Source of the DNA: Myxococcales bacterium
Lineage (GTDB): Bacteria; Myxococcota_A; Polyangia; Haliangiales; Haliangiaceae
DNA: 64,000 nucleotides
Assembly (NCBI GenBank): GCA_016706545.1
Contig: JADJJK010000023.1
Span: forward strand, 1-64,000
Reading direction: 5' to 3'
The stretch's first letter is position 1; each line of letters opens with the position of its first letter. The translations under genes were made by a program, and so were the position numbers. The notes beneath the pieces are model-generated. The model was not told the origin of the DNA and did not search any database. It saw nothing but the letters and a program-made list of their open reading frames with translations. This document shows, one piece after another, positions 61,066 through 64,000 of this stretch.

Positions 61066-61075
61066 CGGCTAGCCG
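61066..61075. repeat. Right target-site duplication of the IS4 element
   Basis: CGGCTAGCCG. The stop codon of the neighbouring TPR protein gene (61069-61071, minus strand) lies inside it. Confidence 0.85.
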
Positions 61076-62856
61076 GCCGCAGGGGCATCGACGTCGAAGA
61101 TCTCGAAGATCTCCGGGCCGGCGGCGGTGTGCAGCACCGGCGTCGCGGGCGCAGGATCGGCGGCGTCCTCGGCGTTGCCGGCCTCGGCCAGGACGGCGGA
61201 GAGATCCTGCTCGGCGGGCAGCGCGGCGGCGGCGCGGAGCCGGCGGGCGGCCTCGCGCTTGCCCACAGAGTCGAAGGCGGCGGCGATCCACTGGAGCCCC
61301 ATGTGTCGTTCTCGTGCTTTGCGAGCGGAAGGAGCGAGTTTGCCGAGGGGAGGGAGCGCTTTTCGCCGCAGATACGTCAACGCGGCCTCCGGCCGGCCAA
61401 GGTCGCGGAGCGCCACCGCGACAAGCCCCTGGATGAAGGCGACGCCGTCGTTCTGGTTCATGCGTACGACAATGGGCAAGGCCTTGTCTCGCCAGACCTC
61501 GAGGGCGGCCTGCTGGTCCCCTCGGTTTGCGAGCGCCTGCCCCAGGAACACCCAGCCCATGGCCTTGAGCTCCGCGTCGTGGATCTGATCGTACAGGGGG
61601 ATGAGCCGGTGGCGCAGGGTAGTGATGGCTTCGGTGGGTTGTCCCGCGGCGAGCTGCGAGGCCGCGAGCGCCCCGAACAGGCGGGCCGCCATGGTGGGAG
61701 AGGGCCTCGTGGACGTCGAGGCGTTCAGTTTCTCCAGGATGCGGTCCGCCGCCTCGCGCTCACCTAGCGTGAGGTGCGTGGCTGCGAGCTTGGAGAGCAG
61801 GTCCACTTCATACGTCCGGTCAGGCAGCGCGCGCGCGCGCGGCAAGACCTCGTCCTCGAGGATCCGGATCATTCGATTGTTTTCCCCGGCCCGGCCGTAC
61901 GCATTGGCCACGACTTCCAGCGCCTGTGTCGCAGCGAACTCGTCGCCGAGCCACTCGGCCGCGGGCAGCGCCACCTCTCGCACCAGCGACTCCAGCTCTT
62001 CGGCAGGGGCCACTTCATGCACCGCGCGCACTACTTCGTATCGTAGCTGATCTGCCAGCACACGTGGGCACACCGCCAGGCTCGGCAGCATGCGCTGTTG
62101 CAGGATCGTCATGACCTCCTGTGCTTGCCCTTGCTCGGCCAGCTTTGCCGCCAGCCGCCCGAACACCGCGACCGCGGCGCGCCGCGCCTGGGGGCCCGGT
62201 TGCGCGAGCAGGTCTTCCAGCTCTGCTCGCAGCTCGCGCGCGTCATAGTCCAGCTCGGGCCGAGTTTCTTCGCGCAATGGCTGCAGCGTTTGTGAACCGG
62301 GCAAGGACAAAAGCCCGATGTATCGCGCGCCCGCGCTGCGGATGGACCACAGATCCGGCGCCAGCGCCGGCAGCTCCATCTCCAGGTCCAGCGGCAGGAG
62401 CAAGGTGAGCGGCACCCGCATCGCCGGCAGGTGGTTGCGACGCTCGTTGAGGCGCTGCAGCAGCCAGCGCCAGGCCGGGCGATCTGCCTCGGTGGAGTCG
62501 GTGGCGTCCAGGAACACGGCGCGCAGCTCCGGGTCCGGCGCCAGCAACCGCTCGAAGACCTCCCGGGCCAGCGCCTCGGGCTGCAAGGGCCCTTCGGCCG
62601 GGCGCGTCGGTGTCAGGCAGGCCAGCTTGAGGTCGTGCCCCAGCAGCCGGGGCACCAGCGTGGCCAGGCACAGCAGCAGCGCCTCGGCCGCCTGGTGGCT
62701 CTCGCAGCCCACCAGGTGCAGCATGAAGCCGTCGGACAGGGCCAGCGCGCGGGCCAGGCGCGCGGTCTGCGGATCCTTGGCCACCCCGCGCAGGGCCGGG
62801 AACAGCGCTCGATAGCGCGCGTCCTCGACGGCAAAGCGCGGCGGCGGAGCGCTCAT
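61069..62856 (-). CDS. TPR protein with degenerate STAND-NTPase-like N-terminal domain
   Basis: Protein of 595 residues. Residues 1-210 resemble the NTPase part of bacterial STAND/NLR proteins: L-L-Q-R-L-N-E-R-R-N-H-L followed by L-T-L-L-L-P-L-D and A-P-D-L-W-S-I-R-S, but a P-loop is missing (H-L-V-G-C-E-S-H-Q takes its place). Residues 230-530 are TPR-like helices with repeated L-G-x-x-x-A-A and A-x-x-x-L-G-R-P-E-A-A patterns. The start overlaps no gene; it lies 7 nt after the ATPase stop on the same strand. The pair may sense or scaffold something; function unknown. Confidence 0.65.
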   Translation of the reverse strand: MSAPPPRFAVEDARYRALFPALRGVAKDPQTARLARALALSDGFMLHLVGCESHQAAEALLLCLATLVPRLLGHDLKLACLTPTRPAEGPLQPEALAREVFERLLAPDPELRAVFLDATDSTEADRPAWRWLLQRLNERRNHLPAMRVPLTLLLPLDLEMELPALAPDLWSIRSAGARYIGLLSLPGSQTLQPLREETRPELDYDARELRAELEDLLAQPGPQARRAAVAVFGRLAAKLAEQGQAQEVMTILQQRMLPSLAVCPRVLADQLRYEVVRAVHEVAPAEELESLVREVALPAAEWLGDEFAATQALEVVANAYGRAGENNRMIRILEDEVLPRARALPDRTYEVDLLSKLAATHLTLGEREAADRILEKLNASTSTRPSPTMAARLFGALAASQLAAGQPTEAITTLRHRLIPLYDQIHDAELKAMGWVFLGQALANRGDQQAALEVWRDKALPIVVRMNQNDGVAFIQGLVAVALRDLGRPEAALTYLRRKALPPLGKLAPSARKARERHMGLQWIAAAFDSVGKREAARRLRAAAALPAEQDLSAVLAEAGNAEDAADPAPATPVLHTAAGPEIFEIFDVDAPAAG

Positions 62857-62863
62857 CCGACGT

Positions 62864-64000
62864 TCATCCCGCCGGGGCTTCGCGGTCGCGCTGGAGCTTC
62901 TCGATCGCCTGCTGCACGCCGGGGAGCTTGCGAACCGCGGGGTGGACGTCGAACCAGGCGGAGTCGTTGAGGTAGCGCAGGATGGCGTTGCTCGAGAGCA
63001 GCTTGTCGACGGTTCGACGGTGCTCGTCGTCCTCCAGCAAGAGCTCCTTGTCCACCGCGATGCGCGCCAGCCACGGATACATGTTGGCGGCGATGCTGAC
63101 CTGGTACTCGTCGCCGATCTGGTTGAGCACGCGGAGGGAACGCCTGATCGGAGAGCGGATGCTTCTCGGCCTCCAGGAGCCGCTGCAGCATTCGCACCAG
63201 CTCTCGCGGATAGCCACCGGACCACTCGATGAGCGCGTGCAGCCGTTCTTCGAGCTTGCTCGGCTCCAGTACCTCGCTCAGCACCTCGAGCGGGATCCGG
63301 CGCGTGATGATCTGGCGCGCGGCCTCGAAGCCCGGCTCGAACTCGTCGCCCGCGCGAGTCTTGAGCTTGATCATGGGCATGATCTCCACGTTCTCGATGC
63401 GACGCCGAGAGATCAGCTCGATGGGCACGGTGTAGAACACCGGCACGGGGAGCTGCAAGTGCGGCGCGCCGCCGTGGAAGATCTGCTCGGCGCTCTCGAG
63501 CACCTCCTGATAGTTGGTGCTGGTGCCGCGCAGCTTCTCCATGGAATCGAAGACGATCACCAAGCCCTCGTGTCCACGCTTGCAAGCGCGAGCGTTGAGC
63601 AGCGAGAGCTCCCTCCGCGCTTCGTCCAGGAACGTCTTGATGTGGCTCTCCACGGCCTTTCGAACCCGCTTGCGCACGTCGGGCTGGTACTTCATCTCGA
63701 TCCCGAGCTTGCCGACGACAGGGACGGTGAGCTCGTTGCTTCCCTTGGCCTCGACCTGCAGAGAACTCCAGATGCCTCCGATGCGGGTCAGGATGGAGTC
63801 CTTGCCCGCGTCTTCGGGGTCCTTGCCCTCGGCGAGCAGCACCTCGCGCTCGGCGTGGTAGAGGATGGCCAGGAGGATGTCTGGAACGTCGATCGGGCTC
63901 GCCAGATCGACGACCTCTTCGGCGTCGATGACGACCGGCAGGAGCTTGCTCTCCGTCTTGAGGCCCAGCGCCACCCTGCGCAGCTCGGTGCTCTTGCCCG
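62864..64000 (-). CDS. P-loop ATPase (AAA/STAND-like), partial, one apparent frameshift
   Basis: The 5' end is beyond the window. The first visible residues are G-K-S-T-E-L-R-R-V-A-L, a Walker A end of the G-K-S-T-E-L type found in bacterial STAND-like ATPases. Walker B is E-G-L-V-I-V-F-D-S-M. The W-S-G-G-Y-P-R-E-L-V-R-M segment near the C-terminus resembles a sensor 2 or winged-helix start. The frame breaks near 63,145 and continues (R-S-L-R-V-L-N-Q-I-G-D-E-Y) to the stop at 62864; an indel is likely. It forms an operon with the TPR protein. Confidence 0.7.

Overview
The window is very GC-rich, gene-dense DNA from a Gram-negative deltaproteobacterial-type organism, most likely a member of the Myxococcota (Haliangium/Kofleriaceae-like or another Polyangia). 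Supporting signs are a MYXO-CTERM-like sorting tail on a von Willebrand factor A lipoprotein, a pilB-pilT-pilC-pilS block, a Pkn-type serine/threonine kinase with a C-terminal transmembrane segment, a PilZ-receiver-DUF4388 protein, OmpA proteins with calcium-binding repeats, and many lipoproteins. No phage genes, CRISPR array or replication origin is visible. One intact IS4-family insertion sequence is present.

Layout. 1-9,200: a partial secreted protein, an S41 C-terminal processing protease, an RpoH-like sigma factor, rsmI coupled to an M16 peptidase, then apbE with a small membrane protein. 9,357-15,223: a GT4 glycosyltransferase, a membrane protein, and an envelope operon (DUF4398 lipoprotein, OmpA/thrombospondin-3 lipoprotein, TPR/beta-barrel protein). 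15,308-20,640: frataxin (cyaY), TerB-like, zinc-finger and TPR proteins, miaB, a c-type-haem-motif lipoprotein and YchJ. 20,637-30,041: a full-length plant-type methionine S-methyltransferase translationally coupled to ychJ, then pilS-pilC-pilT-pilB read on the minus strand. 30,361-38,478: RNA and translation genes (rRNA methyltransferase, rpoZ, tRNA-Leu, Smr, RNase Z-like) mixed with an isopropylmalate/isocitrate dehydrogenase and a divergent CobS-like protein. 38,488-45,951: a MITE-like inverted repeat, lipoproteins, a UbiB kinase, an iron-storage pair (bfd-bfr) behind a Fur-like promoter, a Ser/Thr kinase and msrB. 46,128-54,805: a signalling protein with an in-frame stop, the sigma-54-driven vWA lipoprotein, an 11-repeat Ig-like surface protein and an ABC-F ATPase. 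54,907-64,000: two large unrecognised proteins, MaoC, a methyltransferase, the IS4 element, and a P-loop ATPase/TPR pair cut by the window edge.

Two window-wide patterns matter. First, at least a dozen genes have a TATACT/TAGTAT-like -10 box ending only 6-9 nt before the start codon, so many transcripts are probably leaderless. Second, at least six conserved genes carry apparent single-base frameshifts and one an in-frame stop. Their number and their position in conserved coding sequence suggest assembly indels rather than widespread pseudogenes, so those products are best read as intact proteins pending resequencing.

Functional themes are envelope biogenesis and proteolysis, type IV pilus motility, iron handling, translation and tRNA modification, and signalling. 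The most unusual content is the eukaryote-like methionine S-methyltransferase, the unknown 54.9-57.8 kb gene pair, the ATPase/TPR pair at the right edge, and a dispersed 75-nt hairpin repeat.
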